Shown here: in pieces, positions 52,487 to 62,457 of the stretch
How the letters are laid out: each line of letters opens with the position of its first letter
How positions within the stretch are numbered: position 1 is the stretch's first letter
From: Methanobrevibacter sp.
GTDB lineage: Archaea; Methanobacteriota; Methanobacteria; Methanobacteriales; Methanobacteriaceae
DNA length: 64,000 nt
Assembly: GCF_017409525.1 (NCBI RefSeq)
Contig: NZ_JAFQSO010000017.1
Span: 1 to 64,000, forward strand
Direction: 5' to 3'
Notes under the pieces: model-generated
Databases searched by the model: none
Told to the model about the DNA's origin: nothing
What the model saw: the letters and a program-made list of their open reading frames with translations, nothing else
Program-made: the position numbers and the translations under genes

Positions 52487-53236
52487 CTAGTCAAAAATCA
52501 CTCTATTTTGGTTATTGTATACATTGCAGCGTTGGCCTCTTAGGAATCCAACCAATGTAATGTTTCCTTTTTTTGCAATATTGTATCCTGAATTAGCGGG
52601 AGCTGCGTTTGATGCTAAAATCGGCACGCCTGCTCTTGTCATCTTTATCACCATATCTGCAGGCATCCTGCCGCTGTATATTACATAGGAGTTTGACAAA
52701 TCAAAATCATGCAGCAACCCGTATCCGATCACTTTATCGACAGCGACATGGCGGCTGACATCTTCTTTTACTATGAACTGATTATTGTAAACGATTCCGG
52801 CCACATGTGTTCCTCCGGTGGCCTGCCAAATTTCTGCATTGTCCTTTAGCTCTTCAATTCGATTGATCAGTTCACTGACATGAACCTGAAAATCACTTTC
52901 AACAGGATTGACTTGTTTTATCTTGCTTCTCCATCCTCCCGCAGAATCGGAGCATAAGACGGTTTCGTTTGTTTTTAAAAGAGTGTCATCAATTTCAGCG
53001 CTTATTTGGGTTCCTTCAATTTCGATTTCTTTTATGTCATCCATTGATTTCACCATGTTCTCGTTGAAGAGGTATCCCACAGCAAATTCTTTGAGTGAAT
53101 CTTCAATTGCAGACAGGCTGCGGCTAATTTCATTGTTGATTGTCAATGTGATAGTTTCATCAAGGACGACTTTTTCCTTGACGTTTTCTGCCCTGTTATT
53201 TTTGAAGTTTATTGCATCAATTTCTTCGACTTTCAT
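52487..53236 (-). CDS. fdhD: Formate dehydrogenase accessory sulfurtransferase FdhD
   Basis: ATG 53236 (MKVEEIDAINF), preceded by AGTGAGAG, gives 249 aa. FdhD inserts sulfur into the molybdopterin cofactor of formate dehydrogenase. The usual active CxxC is not present in that form; a single Cys is seen in VLCSDSAGGWRS. The ATGGTHVAG and EDVSRHVAVDKVIG motifs are typical, and SGRMPADMVIKMTRAGVPIL marks the core. It lies upstream of and divergent to fdhC-fdhA-fdhB. Confidence 0.9.
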   Translation of the reverse strand: MKVEEIDAINFKNNRAENVKEKVVLDETITLTINNEISRSLSAIEDSLKEFAVGYLFNENMVKSMDDIKEIEIEGTQISAEIDDTLLKTNETVLCSDSAGGWRSKIKQVNPVESDFQVHVSELINRIEELKDNAEIWQATGGTHVAGIVYNNQFIVKEDVSRHVAVDKVIGYGLLHDFDLSNSYVIYSGRMPADMVIKMTRAGVPILASNAAPANSGYNIAKKGNITLVGFLRGQRCNVYNNQNRVIFD

Positions 53237-53947
53237 GTCTCTCACTTATTAATAATATATAACATTTATTATTATATTAATATTATTAAACGTAAAATTG
53301 TTTTGTCTTTCGCTACGGAAATGATAACAGAATGATTGTATACTCAGTAGGTTTGCATTCCATTTGGTAGCGGTTATTTGTTTTTATGAAGTCTAATTGT
53401 TTCATGTTAATCTAACAATTTCCAAATCAATGTTGATGGGGGATGTGTTAGCGTTTTCATTCGATGTTAATTTTAGTGTAATATCGAATCATCGCAGTGA
53501 TTTTTTTTGGTTTATTCTTTTATTATTTATATTGTTTTTATTAATAAAAACGAAGTTCTGGTATATAAATATATGATATGTAATATACTTTAATTCGTAT
53601 TTTTTAAAATTTATTAAATAGATAATATATCATATAATTGGCCGTTATATTTATTTATTAACTATAAAATTGCAAATAATAGGGAATTTCATTAAAAAAT
53701 GTGTTTTTAATTCTTTATTTTAAAAAATAGTTGGGTTTTTCGATATGAGCAATAATTTATAATGATTAATCGTTACAGTATTATATAACTCCATTCTCCT
53801 ATTTAAATATTTCTTTTAGACTTTGATAATAAATCCTTTTTATATATAAAAGATATATATAAAAATCATAATACTCATTGCTGTTTATACAGTCAATTTC
53901 ACAGTATTATAAAAATTAATTAAAAATGGAAATGAGAGGTTGATAAA
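53237..53947. promoter_or_regulatory. Long divergent control region between fdhD and fdhC
   Basis: Two TATA-like elements, TTTATATATAAA (about 53839-53850) and TATATATAAAAA (about 53853-53863), precede fdhC. An inverted repeat TTCGATGTTA (53460-53469) / TAATATCGAA (53479-53488), with one G-T pair, lies mid-region. An 11-base string ACAGTATTATA occurs at 53775-53785 and again at 53901-53911. The remainder is AT-rich with no gene. The size and structure suggest regulation of formate genes. Confidence 0.45.
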
Positions 53948-54727
53948 ATGAGTTCATCATTTAAAAGTCCAGTAGATACTGCAAAAGCAATTGCAAATAC
54001 TGCTGGAGCAAAAAATTCAGCTAAAATGACCAATGTAATCTTGCTTTCCTTTTTAGCAGGTGCATACATTGCATTTGGTGGTTTATTAGCTATTGTTGCA
54101 AGTGCAGGATTTAACGAACCTGTTGGATTATCAAAATTCATTTTTGGTGCAGTGTTCCCTGTAGGTTTGATTATTGTAGTGCTTGCCGGATCTGAATTAT
54201 TCACCGGAAATGTCATGTTCATGACTCTAGGTGTATTAGATGGCAAAGCATCTGTTGGTGGCCTTGCTAAAAATTGGGTAGTAAGTTGGATATTCAACTT
54301 TGTAGGTGCATTATTCGTTGCTTACGTACTCGCTTACATGGGTGGAATTGTAGCTAAAGATCCTTTCACCACAAAAGCTGTTGCCGTTGCGACCGGTAAG
54401 GTTGTAGGTATGACTTGGACCACTGCCATTATTAAAGGTATTGGTTGTAACTGGCTTGTATGTTTAGCTGTATGGTTAGCTAATGCATCTGACGATATCG
54501 CTGGTAAAATCCTGGGTATTTGGTTCCCAATCATGGCGTTTGTATGTATTGGATTTGAGCACAGTGTAGCAAACATGTTCTTTATACCATTAGGTTTATT
54601 CTGCGGTGCTAAAATAAGCTGGTATTATATCATTACTGCAAACTTAATTCCTGTTACTATTGGTAACATTATTGGTGGAGCGGTCTTTGTGGCTTGTATC
54701 TATTGGTACACTTACCTCAAAGAATAA
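53948..54727 (+). CDS. fdhC: Formate/nitrite-family formate channel
   Basis: The 259-aa FNT-family protein has six hydrophobic helices, with [16 protein letters not shown] at the start, [20 protein letters not shown], and [20 protein letters not shown]. It moves formate into the cell to feed FdhA/FdhB. It has a good GAGAGGTTGATAAA site. A perfect hairpin terminator follows 18 bases after the stop, before fdhA. Confidence 0.95.
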   Translation: MSSSFKSPVDTAKAIANTAGAKNSAKMTNVILLSFLAGAYIAFGGLLAIVASAGFNEPVGLSKFIFGAVFPVGLIIVVLAGSELFTGNVMFMTLGVLDGKASVGGLAKNWVVSWIFNFVGALFVAYVLAYMGGIVAKDPFTTKAVAVATGKVVGMTWTTAIIKGIGCNWLVCLAVWLANASDDIAGKILGIWFPIMAFVCIGFEHSVANMFFIPLGLFCGAKISWYYIITANLIPVTIGNIIGGAVFVACIYWYTYLKE

Positions 54728-54745
54728 GCTAGTAGACAAAAATTT

Positions 54746-54769
54746 AAAGAAGCTTTCAAAAGCTTCTTT
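54746..54769 (+). terminator. Intrinsic terminator between fdhC and fdhA
   Basis: AAAGAAGCTT (54746-54755), loop TCAA, AAGCTTCTTT (54760-54769), then TTTTAATATTTTAT. It may attenuate rather than fully stop the operon. Confidence 0.75.
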
Positions 54770-54807
54770 TTTAATATTTTATATATAATAATTTTGGAGA
54801 TTATAAA

Positions 54808-56973
54808 ATGGTTGAGATAAAATATGTACCAACTATTTGTCCATACTGTGGTACAGGTTGTGGACTCAACTTCGTTGTCAAAGACGGAAAAATTGTTGGT
54901 GTAGAACCTTTAAAAAGACACCCTGTAAACGAGGGTAAAGTATGTCCAAAAGGTAACTTTGGATATCAATTTATTAATAGGGAAGACAGATTAACTACTC
55001 CTTTAATAAAAGAAAACGGTGAATTTAGAGAAGCTTCTTGGGATGAAGCATTAGACCTTGTTGCTAACAAGCTCAAAGAAGTATCAGATGAAGACCCAAA
55101 CAAAGTCGGATTCTATGCATGTGCTCGTTCACCTAACGAAAATATTTACATTACTCAAAAATTAGCTAGAGTAGCTTGTGGTACTCAAAACGTAGACCAC
55201 TGTGCACGTATCTGTCACGGTCCTACCGTAGCAGGTTTAGCTAACACTTTCGGATCAGGTGCTATGACCAACGGATTCGACAGTATCAAAGAAGCTGACT
55301 ACATATTCTGTATTGGATCAAACAACATGGAAGCACACCCATTGTTTGGACGTAAAATGATTCAAGCTAAACAAAACGGTGCTAAATTAGTTGTATTAGA
55401 CCCAAGATTCACTCCTACTGCAAAAATCGCAGACGAATATGTACAATTCGAAACCGGTACTGACGTAGCTTTAATGAACGCAATGATTAAAGTCATCATC
55501 GACAACGACTTACAAGATGATGAATTCATCGCAAACAGAACCAAAGGTTACGAAGAAATGAAAGAAACCGTTCAAAAATACACATTAGACATGGCTTCTG
55601 AAATTACCGGAATCAAACCTGAAGTAATCGAACACTTAGCTATTGAATACGCATCTGCTGACAAAGCAGCTATCGTATACTCCTTAGGTATTACAGAACA
55701 CTCCCACGGTGCTGACAACGTAATGTCCACTGCAAACCTCGCAATGTTAACAGGTAACATTGGTAAACAAGGTACTGGTGTAAACCCATTAAGAGGACAA
55801 AACAACGTACAAGGTGCTTGTGATATGGGTGCATTGCCTTCCGATTACGTAGGTTACAGAAAAGTTAAAGACCCAGAAACCACAGCATGGTTCAACGACT
55901 ACTACAGTGGCGAAGGTTACGAAGTAAACTTACCAACCACTCCTGGTTTAACCTTAGTTGAAATGATGAACGCTGCTCACGCTGGTGACTTAAAAGTATT
56001 ATACATCCACGGGGAAGACCCAGTTCTCTCTGACGCAGATGTACAACACACAAAAGAAGCTCTTGAAAACTTAGAAATGTTAGTCGTACAAGAATGTTTC
56101 TTAACCGATACTGCACAATGTGCTGATGTTGTTTTACCTGCAGCAGGTTGGGGTGAACAAGAAGGTACCTTCACCAGTGGTGAAAGAAGAGTACAATGCT
56201 TACACAAAGCTCAAGAACCTCCTGAAGGCGCATGGTTAGACTGGAAGATCATGGAAGAAATCGCAGTCAGAATGGGCGTACCAAGACCATTATTCCACTA
56301 CGAATCCGCTGAAGACATCTTTGAAGAAATCAGAGAATGTGCACCTATCATGGCAGGTATGGACCGTAAAAGATTAGACACTCCAGAAGCACTTCACTGG
56401 CCTTGTCCTTCCGAAGACGACCCATGTCAACCATTGATGCACAAAGAAAAATTCGCACACCCTGATGGTTTAGGAATCTTCCAAGCATTAGAACACAAAG
56501 GACCTGTTGAAACCGTAGATGATGAATACCCATTATTATTAACAACTACTAGGATATTGTTCCACTACCACGCAGCAATGACTAGAAGATGTGAAACCTT
56601 AAACAATGAGGTAAAAACAGGATTCATCGAAATCAACACCAAAGATGCTGAAGCAAGAGGAATTATTAACGGTGAAGTAGTAAGAGCATTCTCTAGAAGA
56701 GGAGAAATCGCAATTCCTGCACGTGTAACTGATGACATCAGAGAAGGTATTGTTAACATTCCAATGCACTTTGTAGAATGTGCAGCTAACGTATTAACTA
56801 ACTCCGATTCTTTCGACCCTAAATCCAAAATGGTTGAATTGAAAGCTTGTGCTATTGAAGTAGAAAAACTCCCAGAAGTATTAGAAATGAAAGGAGAAGT
56901 CTACAAAGATGGTACTGACACTGAAATTAAAGCTGAAAACATGTCAACTACTACCGTACAAGTAGGAAAATAA
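54808..56973 (+). CDS. fdhA: Formate dehydrogenase catalytic subunit
   Basis: The 721-aa molybdopterin oxidoreductase has the 4Fe-4S domain [12 protein letters not shown] and [10 protein letters not shown]. The metal ligand is Cys136 in ARICHGP (a position taken by selenocysteine in E. coli FdhH). The molybdopterin parts follow, with [20 protein letters not shown] and [20 protein letters not shown]-like regions. Formate is oxidised to CO2 and electrons pass to FdhB and F420. The start has GGAG at about 54796-54799. It forms an operon with fdhB. Confidence 0.95.
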   Translation: MVEIKYVPTICPYCGTGCGLNFVVKDGKIVGVEPLKRHPVNEGKVCPKGNFGYQFINREDRLTTPLIKENGEFREASWDEALDLVANKLKEVSDEDPNKVGFYACARSPNENIYITQKLARVACGTQNVDHCARICHGPTVAGLANTFGSGAMTNGFDSIKEADYIFCIGSNNMEAHPLFGRKMIQAKQNGAKLVVLDPRFTPTAKIADEYVQFETGTDVALMNAMIKVIIDNDLQDDEFIANRTKGYEEMKETVQKYTLDMASEITGIKPEVIEHLAIEYASADKAAIVYSLGITEHSHGADNVMSTANLAMLTGNIGKQGTGVNPLRGQNNVQGACDMGALPSDYVGYRKVKDPETTAWFNDYYSGEGYEVNLPTTPGLTLVEMMNAAHAGDLKVLYIHGEDPVLSDADVQHTKEALENLEMLVVQECFLTDTAQCADVVLPAAGWGEQEGTFTSGERRVQCLHKAQEPPEGAWLDWKIMEEIAVRMGVPRPLFHYESAEDIFEEIRECAPIMAGMDRKRLDTPEALHWPCPSEDDPCQPLMHKEKFAHPDGLGIFQALEHKGPVETVDDEYPLLLTTTRILFHYHAAMTRRCETLNNEVKTGFIEINTKDAEARGIINGEVVRAFSRRGEIAIPARVTDDIREGIVNIPMHFVECAANVLTNSDSFDPKSKMVELKACAIEVEKLPEVLEMKGEVYKDGTDTEIKAENMSTTTVQVGK

Positions 56974-56990
56974 TTGAGGAGTAGATTTAA

Positions 56991-58196
56991 ATGAGCGCAA
57001 AAATTAACGATATGTACTACGCATACTCTGCTATCGAAGATATCAAACAAAAAGGAGAGTACGGTGGAGTAGTAACTACTATCATGAAATACTTATTAGA
57101 AGAAGGTATCGTTGACGGTGTTGTCGGTGTAACCGAAGGTCACGATATTTATGATGGTGTACCAACTCTCGTAACTGACCCTGCTGATGTTATTAAAACA
57201 GCCGGTTCCATTCACTGCGGTACTTTAAACATTGCTAAATTTGTATCTAAATACTTAGATGGTGCAAGATACATGAAACTCGCTGTTGCATGTAAACCTT
57301 GTGATGCAATGACCATTCGTGAATTAATGAAAAAAGGTAAAATCATCGAAGATAACGTAATTATGATTGGGGTAAACTGTGGAGGAACTATGTCACCTGT
57401 TCCTACCATGAACATGATTAGAGATGTATACGAATTAGATCCTAAGGACGTTATCAAAGAAGAAATCTCAAAAGGAAAACTCATCATGGAAACAGCTGAT
57501 GGTGAAAAAGGTTTCAAAATCGATGAATTAGAAGAACAAGGCATGGGTAGAAGAGAAAACTGTCAAAGATGTAACCTTAAAATCCCTTCCAATGCTGACT
57601 TAGCATTAGGTAACTGGGGAGTAATTGGTCCTTTAGCTGGAAAAGCTACTTTTGTTGAAGTGTTCTCCGATAAAGGTGCAGAAATATTAGACAAAGTCAT
57701 TGAAGCTGGTTTAATTGCAACCGAAGAACCTATCGAAAAAGGTATCAAAATCAGAGAAAACATCAACAACTTCATGCTTAAAGAATCTCAAGCTAAAAAG
57801 GATGTTGATTACGCTGGAACTACTGGAGACATTATTGACGTATTCTACCAATACGAAGATGAATTCTCTAAATGTATGAAATGTTACGGTTGTCGTGAAG
57901 CATGTCCATTATGTTTCTGTGAAGACTGCTGTCTTGAAGCTGAAGGTCCTGAATGGGTACCTGGCGGATACACTCCTGCAGCTCCATTCTTCCACTTAAC
58001 ACGTTTAGTACACATGGTTGACGCATGTACCAACTGCGGTCAATGTTCTGAAGTATGTCCATGTGAAATCCCTGTTGCTAAAGTATGGAGTACCGTAAAC
58101 AACAAAGTAAGAGAAACCTATGGATACATCCCAGGTATGGGTAGTGAAGATCCACTTCCATTCACTGATCACGTATCCAAAGCAAAATGGTTATAA
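56991..58196 (+). CDS. fdhB: Formate dehydrogenase beta subunit (F420-reducing)
   Basis: The 401-aa flavoprotein with iron-sulfur clusters is of the FrhB/FdhB type. Clusters are in [15 protein letters not shown] (about 295) and [15 protein letters not shown] (near 345). The N-terminal domain carries [19 protein letters not shown] and [20 protein letters not shown]. It reduces coenzyme F420 with electrons from formate. It follows fdhA by 17 bases, with GAGGAG as ribosome binding site. Confidence 0.95.
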   Translation: MSAKINDMYYAYSAIEDIKQKGEYGGVVTTIMKYLLEEGIVDGVVGVTEGHDIYDGVPTLVTDPADVIKTAGSIHCGTLNIAKFVSKYLDGARYMKLAVACKPCDAMTIRELMKKGKIIEDNVIMIGVNCGGTMSPVPTMNMIRDVYELDPKDVIKEEISKGKLIMETADGEKGFKIDELEEQGMGRRENCQRCNLKIPSNADLALGNWGVIGPLAGKATFVEVFSDKGAEILDKVIEAGLIATEEPIEKGIKIRENINNFMLKESQAKKDVDYAGTTGDIIDVFYQYEDEFSKCMKCYGCREACPLCFCEDCCLEAEGPEWVPGGYTPAAPFFHLTRLVHMVDACTNCGQCSEVCPCEIPVAKVWSTVNNKVRETYGYIPGMGSEDPLPFTDHVSKAKWL

Positions 58197-58198
58197 TT

Positions 58199-58210
58199 GG
58201 GATTTTTCCC
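58199..58210 (+). terminator. Short hairpin with T tract after fdhB
   Basis: GGGA (58199-58202), TTTT, TCCC (58207-58210), followed by a T-rich stretch TTTTCTTTTTTTTG. The 4-bp stem is weak. Confidence 0.4.
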
Positions 58211-58279
58211 TATTATATACCTTTTCTTTTTTTTGAATTGAAAAATTAACAATGTTATATTAATTGTCAAAAAATATAG

Positions 58280-58300
58280 GAATCATTTGTTAAATGGTTC
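58280..58300 (-). terminator. Hairpin containing the moaA stop codon
   Basis: GAATCATTT (58280-58288), loop GTT, AAATGGTTC (58292-58300), with one G-T pair. The TGA stop of moaA (58283-58285) lies in one arm; on the minus strand TATATTTTTTG follows. Confidence 0.65.
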
Positions 58301-59212
58301 TCTGTTATTGATGCCGTCCAGAAATATTTTCTCTAATTCTTCATCACTTTCGCCATTTCTGACATGAGAAATCAATTCGACAAGATTGTCGTTTCTAAGC
58401 AGGCATGGTTTGATTTTACCGTCAGGTGTTATCCTTAATCTGGAGCAATTTGCACAAAATGTAGAGTTGTCAACAGGCTTGACTACCTCGATTTCTCCAC
58501 CGTCTATGTAATATTTTTTACGGCCCTGCATAAACTTACGTTCATGCACCTCATCAGCCATATCAGACAGCCTTTCTTCAATCATGTCAAGCTTATAGTG
58601 ATAGTCAGCACTGAATTTGTCATCATCGCAGTTTTCACTTTCAATCAGCTCAATCAATTGAAGCACAATATTGTTCTCCTTACAGAATTTGAACATATCC
58701 TTCACTTCATTCTGATTGATGTCCTTCATGATTACCATATTGATTTTAACGGGATATAGGCCGACTTCAACAGCCTTTAGGATTCCTGCCTTTGCAGATT
58801 CAAGATAATCCTTTTTGGTGATGAACTCATAAGTTTCAGGGTTCAATGTATCAAGGCTGACATTCACCCTGTCCAGGCCCGCATCCTTTAGGCCTTGGGC
58901 GTATTTTTCAAGGTAGGTTCCATTTGTTGTCATGGATATGTCTTTAAAGTCAAGGCTAGCTACCTTTTCAACAATCTCAACGATATCCTTTCTGATTAAT
59001 GGTTCTCCACCTGAAATTCTTATTTTTTTAACACCAATATTTTTGGCAATTTTACAGATTGTATACAGTTCGTCAGCAGTCATTTCCTGCTTTGAGGAAA
59101 CCATTCCATCATGATGGCAATATACGCAGTTCACATTGCACCTGTTTGTGATTGTGATTCTCAGTGAAATGATTGGTCTTTGATAATTGTCCTTGATGAA
59201 TTCATCCGCCAT
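58283..59212 (-). CDS. moaA: GTP 3',8-cyclase MoaA
   Basis: The 309-aa radical-SAM enzyme carries out the first step of molybdopterin synthesis. The N-terminal cluster is CNVNCVYC in [26 protein letters not shown] follows, and the C-terminal cluster is in [20 protein letters not shown]. The stop is 70 bases from the end of fdhB (convergent). The upstream gene mobB is 1 base away, so moaA-mobB is an operon on the minus strand. Confidence 0.95.
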   Translation of the reverse strand: MADEFIKDNYQRPIISLRITITNRCNVNCVYCHHDGMVSSKQEMTADELYTICKIAKNIGVKKIRISGGEPLIRKDIVEIVEKVASLDFKDISMTTNGTYLEKYAQGLKDAGLDRVNVSLDTLNPETYEFITKKDYLESAKAGILKAVEVGLYPVKINMVIMKDINQNEVKDMFKFCKENNIVLQLIELIESENCDDDKFSADYHYKLDMIEERLSDMADEVHERKFMQGRKKYYIDGGEIEVVKPVDNSTFCANCSRLRITPDGKIKPCLLRNDNLVELISHVRNGESDEELEKIFLDGINNREPFNK

Positions 59213-59213
59213 G

Positions 59214-60251
59214 TTAATCTTCCACCGTTATTTCGATTTTCTCAATTTCCTCATCTGTATGCAGTGAATTTATGACCGCATAGATGGTTTCCTTTAGGAT
59301 TCCTGATGTGAATTCATTTAAACCAACATCATGACCGTTTGTCTTGAGGGCAATTTCAGAATCGACCAATTCATCGTTTTCGATGTCTGAAATTGTGATA
59401 TTTATTAAGTTAACATTATCTTCAGTTTTTATGGATTTTATCATTGCCTTTATGGAGTTGGAAACAATTTTTCCTGTAAACCGATTTATTTCTAGAGGCT
59501 TGCCGTTAATCTTAATGCCGCATTTTGAATAAGCGTTGTCTATAGGTGTTTTGTTGTCAAGAATCAACAATTCGATTTTTTCAACCTTTTCAACATCATA
59601 TTCATCCAGGTTCAGTACATTAACCACACCCAGCACGCTTTGCTTTAAAAAATCGCTCACGAATCTGTTCAGTCCCACTACGTGCCCGTCAATGGAAAGA
59701 TAGCTGTGGACATCATCCAACTCATTCACGGTCAAATTTCCATCACGAATTTCTCTGGCTATTGCCTCGCCATTGTTAAAGCCGCAGTTATTGGCAAATA
59801 GGGTATCCACTATGTCATGCCCTCTTTTTTCGATTAAATCCGCAAGTTCGCTGACTCCTTCATCATCTATTGTGAATGAATCTACCTCGGCAATTGTGTA
59901 TTCGTCTCTAACGTCAGGGGATGTGATGATTTTTGGATAGTTATAGCTTTTGTATCCTTCAATTATGACAAAATCGAAGTTATCGAAGTGTTTTAGCAGA
60001 TATAATATTCTGTTTAGGTCATGCTCTTTTCTTGCATTAAAAAAAGTGGTTGATCCTACACCCACAACCAGATTTGCGCCTGCCTGTTTGTGCTTCCAGG
60101 TATCGGTATTCTCCTTGTCCATCTCTATTGAATGGTGTGAATGTTTGATGGAAGCAACATTATAGCCTCTTTTTGTCAGTTCACTGATTACCTTTACGGT
60201 CAGTGAAGTTTTTCCCGTATTTTTCTTTCCCACAATAGATGCGATTTTCAT
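59214..60251 (-). CDS. mobB: MobB-like molybdopterin guanine dinucleotide protein with duplicated C-terminal domain
   Basis: The 345-aa protein has a MobB P-loop ATPase/GTPase domain (about 1-165) with [11 protein letters not shown] and [10 protein letters not shown]. The last 170 residues repeat one small domain twice. Each has [20 protein letters not shown] or [20 protein letters not shown], a strand pair and an acidic end. The domain is unknown to me. MobB helps link GMP or another nucleotide to the pterin. The gene overlaps the moaA operon and is divergent from the HTH-ferredoxin gene. Confidence 0.8.
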   Translation of the reverse strand: MKIASIVGKKNTGKTSLTVKVISELTKRGYNVASIKHSHHSIEMDKENTDTWKHKQAGANLVVGVGSTTFFNARKEHDLNRILYLLKHFDNFDFVIIEGYKSYNYPKIITSPDVRDEYTIAEVDSFTIDDEGVSELADLIEKRGHDIVDTLFANNCGFNNGEAIAREIRDGNLTVNELDDVHSYLSIDGHVVGLNRFVSDFLKQSVLGVVNVLNLDEYDVEKVEKIELLILDNKTPIDNAYSKCGIKINGKPLEINRFTGKIVSNSIKAMIKSIKTEDNVNLINITISDIENDELVDSEIALKTNGHDVGLNEFTSGILKETIYAVINSLHTDEEIEKIEITVED

Positions 60252-60310
60252 TTTATAATCCCCTATTTTAATATTAGTTTTTCAACATTAATAATACTAT
60301 TTTTTATGTG

Positions 60311-60329
60311 ATGTGTAGTTACTACACAT
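60311..60329. promoter_or_regulatory. Palindrome O1 upstream of mobB
   Basis: ATGTGTAGT T ACTACACAT is a perfect 9-1-9 palindrome, 60 bases before mobB. It is near-identical to O3. Confidence 0.7.
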
Positions 60330-60558
60330 TTTTTTGTCTTGCCTTAAAATTTTGCGATTTTTTTAGTTTTTTATTATTTTCCCCAATGATTTTTATTACA
60401 TTTTTGCTAAAAATAACCGATATAACTACATTTAACTATCGAATTTTAACGTTTATAATAACTATATCCTCCATAAAATTGCTTTTTGATAATATTGATG
60501 AACATAGATCTTTCATTGCTTATTTATACATCTTTCATTATTTTTTCAAAAAAATTTA

Positions 60559-60573
60559 GTGTAGTTTCTACAC
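60559..60573. promoter_or_regulatory. Palindrome O2 upstream of the HTH-ferredoxin gene
   Basis: GTGTAG TTT CTACAC has the same core as O1 and directly precedes a TATA box GTATATAAAG (60578-60587). Confidence 0.65.
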
Positions 60574-60616
60574 AGTAGTATATAAAGCTTGTGTCTTAAT
60601 TCTATTAGGCAAATAT

Positions 60617-60627
60617 ATTTATATAAG
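60617..60627 (+). promoter_or_regulatory. Second TATA box of the HTH-ferredoxin operon
   Basis: ATTTATATAAG matches an archaeal TATA element. The expected start of transcription, about 25 bases on, lies inside palindrome O3. Confidence 0.45.
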
Positions 60628-60634
60628 TAAACAT

Positions 60635-60653
60635 ATGTGTAATCATTACACAT
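60635..60653. promoter_or_regulatory. Palindrome O3 overlapping the promoter of the HTH-ferredoxin gene
   Basis: ATGTGTAAT C ATTACACAT is a perfect 9-1-9 palindrome 11 bases before the chosen ATG (60664). Its position over the predicted transcript start fits repression. Confidence 0.7.
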
Positions 60654-60663
60654 GGTGGTTCAA

Positions 60664-61113
60664 ATGCCAAAACATATTGCATCTGGTTTGAAATATTTGG
60701 CGGCAGTCAAGTTGAAGGATGCCGGTGAAAGTCACCAAGCGATTGCAAACGAGTTGGGTGTTGACAGGTCTACCATTTCACATTATCTGAATGGCAGCAA
60801 TTTGTCTTGGAACTCAATTGATGTTGCAAGAACTATAACGGAGCTTTCCCCCAGGGATTTTCTGAAAATGGCTGAAGCTATTTTGGATGAACCAGAACAG
60901 AGTCGTAAAATTGTGAATATTTGCCGAGAAAGAGATTTCGAAGTAACTATAAAAGATTCTTGTATTGGTTGCGGATTATGTGTAAATGCATGTTCGATGA
61001 AAGCTATTAAATTAGAATCATTAACGGCGCATGCAGACTCCATACACTGTTGCGGTTGTCAGCTTTGTGAAGATGAGTGCCCAACTAATTCTATAAACAT
61101 TTTGGAGATTTAA
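60664..61113 (+). CDS. HTH regulator fused to a two-cluster ferredoxin domain (FwdH-like)
   Basis: ATG 60664 is chosen for GGTGG (60654-60658); the product is 149 aa. Residues 23-44 (SHQAIANELGVDRSTISHYL) are a helix-turn-helix. Residues about 95-145 are a ferredoxin with two [4Fe-4S] sites: Cys100, 103, 106, 110 and Cys129, 132, 135, 139. It heads an operon whose next genes are fwdF, fwdG, fwdD and fwdB, at the place of fwdH in Methanothermobacter. The three palindromes around its promoter suggest it represses itself and mobB. Confidence 0.75.
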   Translation: MPKHIASGLKYLAAVKLKDAGESHQAIANELGVDRSTISHYLNGSNLSWNSIDVARTITELSPRDFLKMAEAILDEPEQSRKIVNICRERDFEVTIKDSCIGCGLCVNACSMKAIKLESLTAHADSIHCCGCQLCEDECPTNSINILEI

Positions 61114-61114
61114 T

Positions 61115-62206
61115 ATGATTAGAAATTTAAAAGAAGTTAAAGACAACAACTTTGACATTACAAGGTCAGCGGAGGAAGTAAGAAATTTGTCTTTCAATGA
61201 TCATGTTTGTCTTGGATGTGGGATTTGCGAATCCACTTGTCCTGTTGAAGCAATTACATTAAATGCAATTGCTATTGACTCTCGTGTAGGTTTCGAAACT
61301 TACTTCAGTGGACATGACAAGATTGGTCAAAATATCAAAGAAGACCCTGACATCCAAAGGATAAGCATAGATGAAAGCAAATGTGTATTATGTGGTATGT
61401 GTAGTGGATTATGCCCTGTAGACGCATTAGTATTAACTATTAATGATGTCCCTATCAAAGAAATTGAAGCATATCCTCATTACAATGCATTCTCAGAAAT
61501 TGATGACGATGAATGTATCTACTGTAAGAGATGTGAAATTGCATGTCCTCGTGATGCAATCGTCATTGAAAGAATATTGCCAAATCGTGCAGACTTAGTA
61601 ACTGGTGAAATTGAAGTAAATGAAGACGACTGTATTTACTGTGGCGTATGTCAAGAATTATGTCCTGCAGAAGCTATAGTTGTTGATAGTGAAACTGGAA
61701 AAGAATCTATTGTTATTGACAAAGATAAATGTGTATACTGTTTAGTATGTAAAAAATCTTGTCCTACTAATGCTATTAAAGCACTTTGTAGAGCTTGTTC
61801 TTACGGAGAATACGATTTAGATCCTGCAAAAGCTGTTGTTACAGGTAACTCTGTAATCGACCCAGATGCATGTGTATACTGCGGATGGTGTGAAGGAGTA
61901 TGTCCTACCGATGCAGCTAAACACAAAAAACCATTTGAAGGAACTATTGAAGTAGATCAAGACAAATGTCAAGCTTGTGGTGCTTGTGTAGATATTTGTA
62001 GTTGTAATGCTTTAGCATTCCCTGTATCAACCGGTCCTGGTTCTAGATTAGATTATATTGTTGCTAATCCGGATTACTGTATTAAATGTAAAGCATGTGC
62101 TAACGCATGTCCTAACGATGCTATTACAGTTAAAAGAACTGAAATTGATCACACTCCTATAAACTCAACTACTTGGAAAGAAGCTTTAGATGCTATTAAA
62201 GACTAG
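61115..62206 (+). CDS. fwdF: Formylmethanofuran dehydrogenase polyferredoxin FwdF
   Basis: The 363-aa protein carries eight CxxCxxCxxxC cluster motifs (CLGCGICESTCP, CVLCGMCSGLCP, CIYCKRCEIACP, CIYCGVCQELCP, CVYCLVCKKSCP, CVYCGWCEGVCP, CQACGACVDICS, CIKCKACANACP). It acts as an electron wire to the FwdABCDFG complex that reduces CO2 to formylmethanofuran. It follows the HTH-ferredoxin gene by 1 base, with GGAGAT upstream. Confidence 0.9.
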   Translation: MIRNLKEVKDNNFDITRSAEEVRNLSFNDHVCLGCGICESTCPVEAITLNAIAIDSRVGFETYFSGHDKIGQNIKEDPDIQRISIDESKCVLCGMCSGLCPVDALVLTINDVPIKEIEAYPHYNAFSEIDDDECIYCKRCEIACPRDAIVIERILPNRADLVTGEIEVNEDDCIYCGVCQELCPAEAIVVDSETGKESIVIDKDKCVYCLVCKKSCPTNAIKALCRACSYGEYDLDPAKAVVTGNSVIDPDACVYCGWCEGVCPTDAAKHKKPFEGTIEVDQDKCQACGACVDICSCNALAFPVSTGPGSRLDYIVANPDYCIKCKACANACPNDAITVKRTEIDHTPINSTTWKEALDAIKD

Positions 62207-62214
62207 GTGATTAT

Positions 62215-62445
62215 ATGGAACTTAAAGTTAATCAAGATAATTGTTTAGGATGCGGGATTTGTGTAATTGCTTGTCCTGTTAATGCAGCTATCAGTCCTGA
62301 AAATGCTGGTGGTGCTGGTGCAAAGACTGAAGAAGTTATTATGATGGTAGAAAACGGATTTATTAAACTTTTCAGTCCTGAAAAATGTGAATTGTGTGGA
62401 ACATGTCAAATGTTTTGCCCAGTAAATGCTATATGGTTAGAATAG
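62215..62445 (+). CDS. fwdG: Formylmethanofuran dehydrogenase ferredoxin FwdG
   Basis: The 76-aa two-cluster ferredoxin has CLGCGICVIACPVN and CELCGTCQMFCPVN. It passes electrons in the Fwd complex. It starts 8 bases after fwdF and is followed by fwdD after 12 bases. Confidence 0.9.
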   Translation: MELKVNQDNCLGCGICVIACPVNAAISPENAGGAGAKTEEVIMMVENGFIKLFSPEKCELCGTCQMFCPVNAIWLE

Positions 62446-62457
62446 GGGGATTATTAT

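Noticed and set aside
55201-55230. Selenocysteine codon in fdhA
   Set aside because: The metal-ligand position is a plain TGT cysteine; the same is true of fwdB at 63398-63400.
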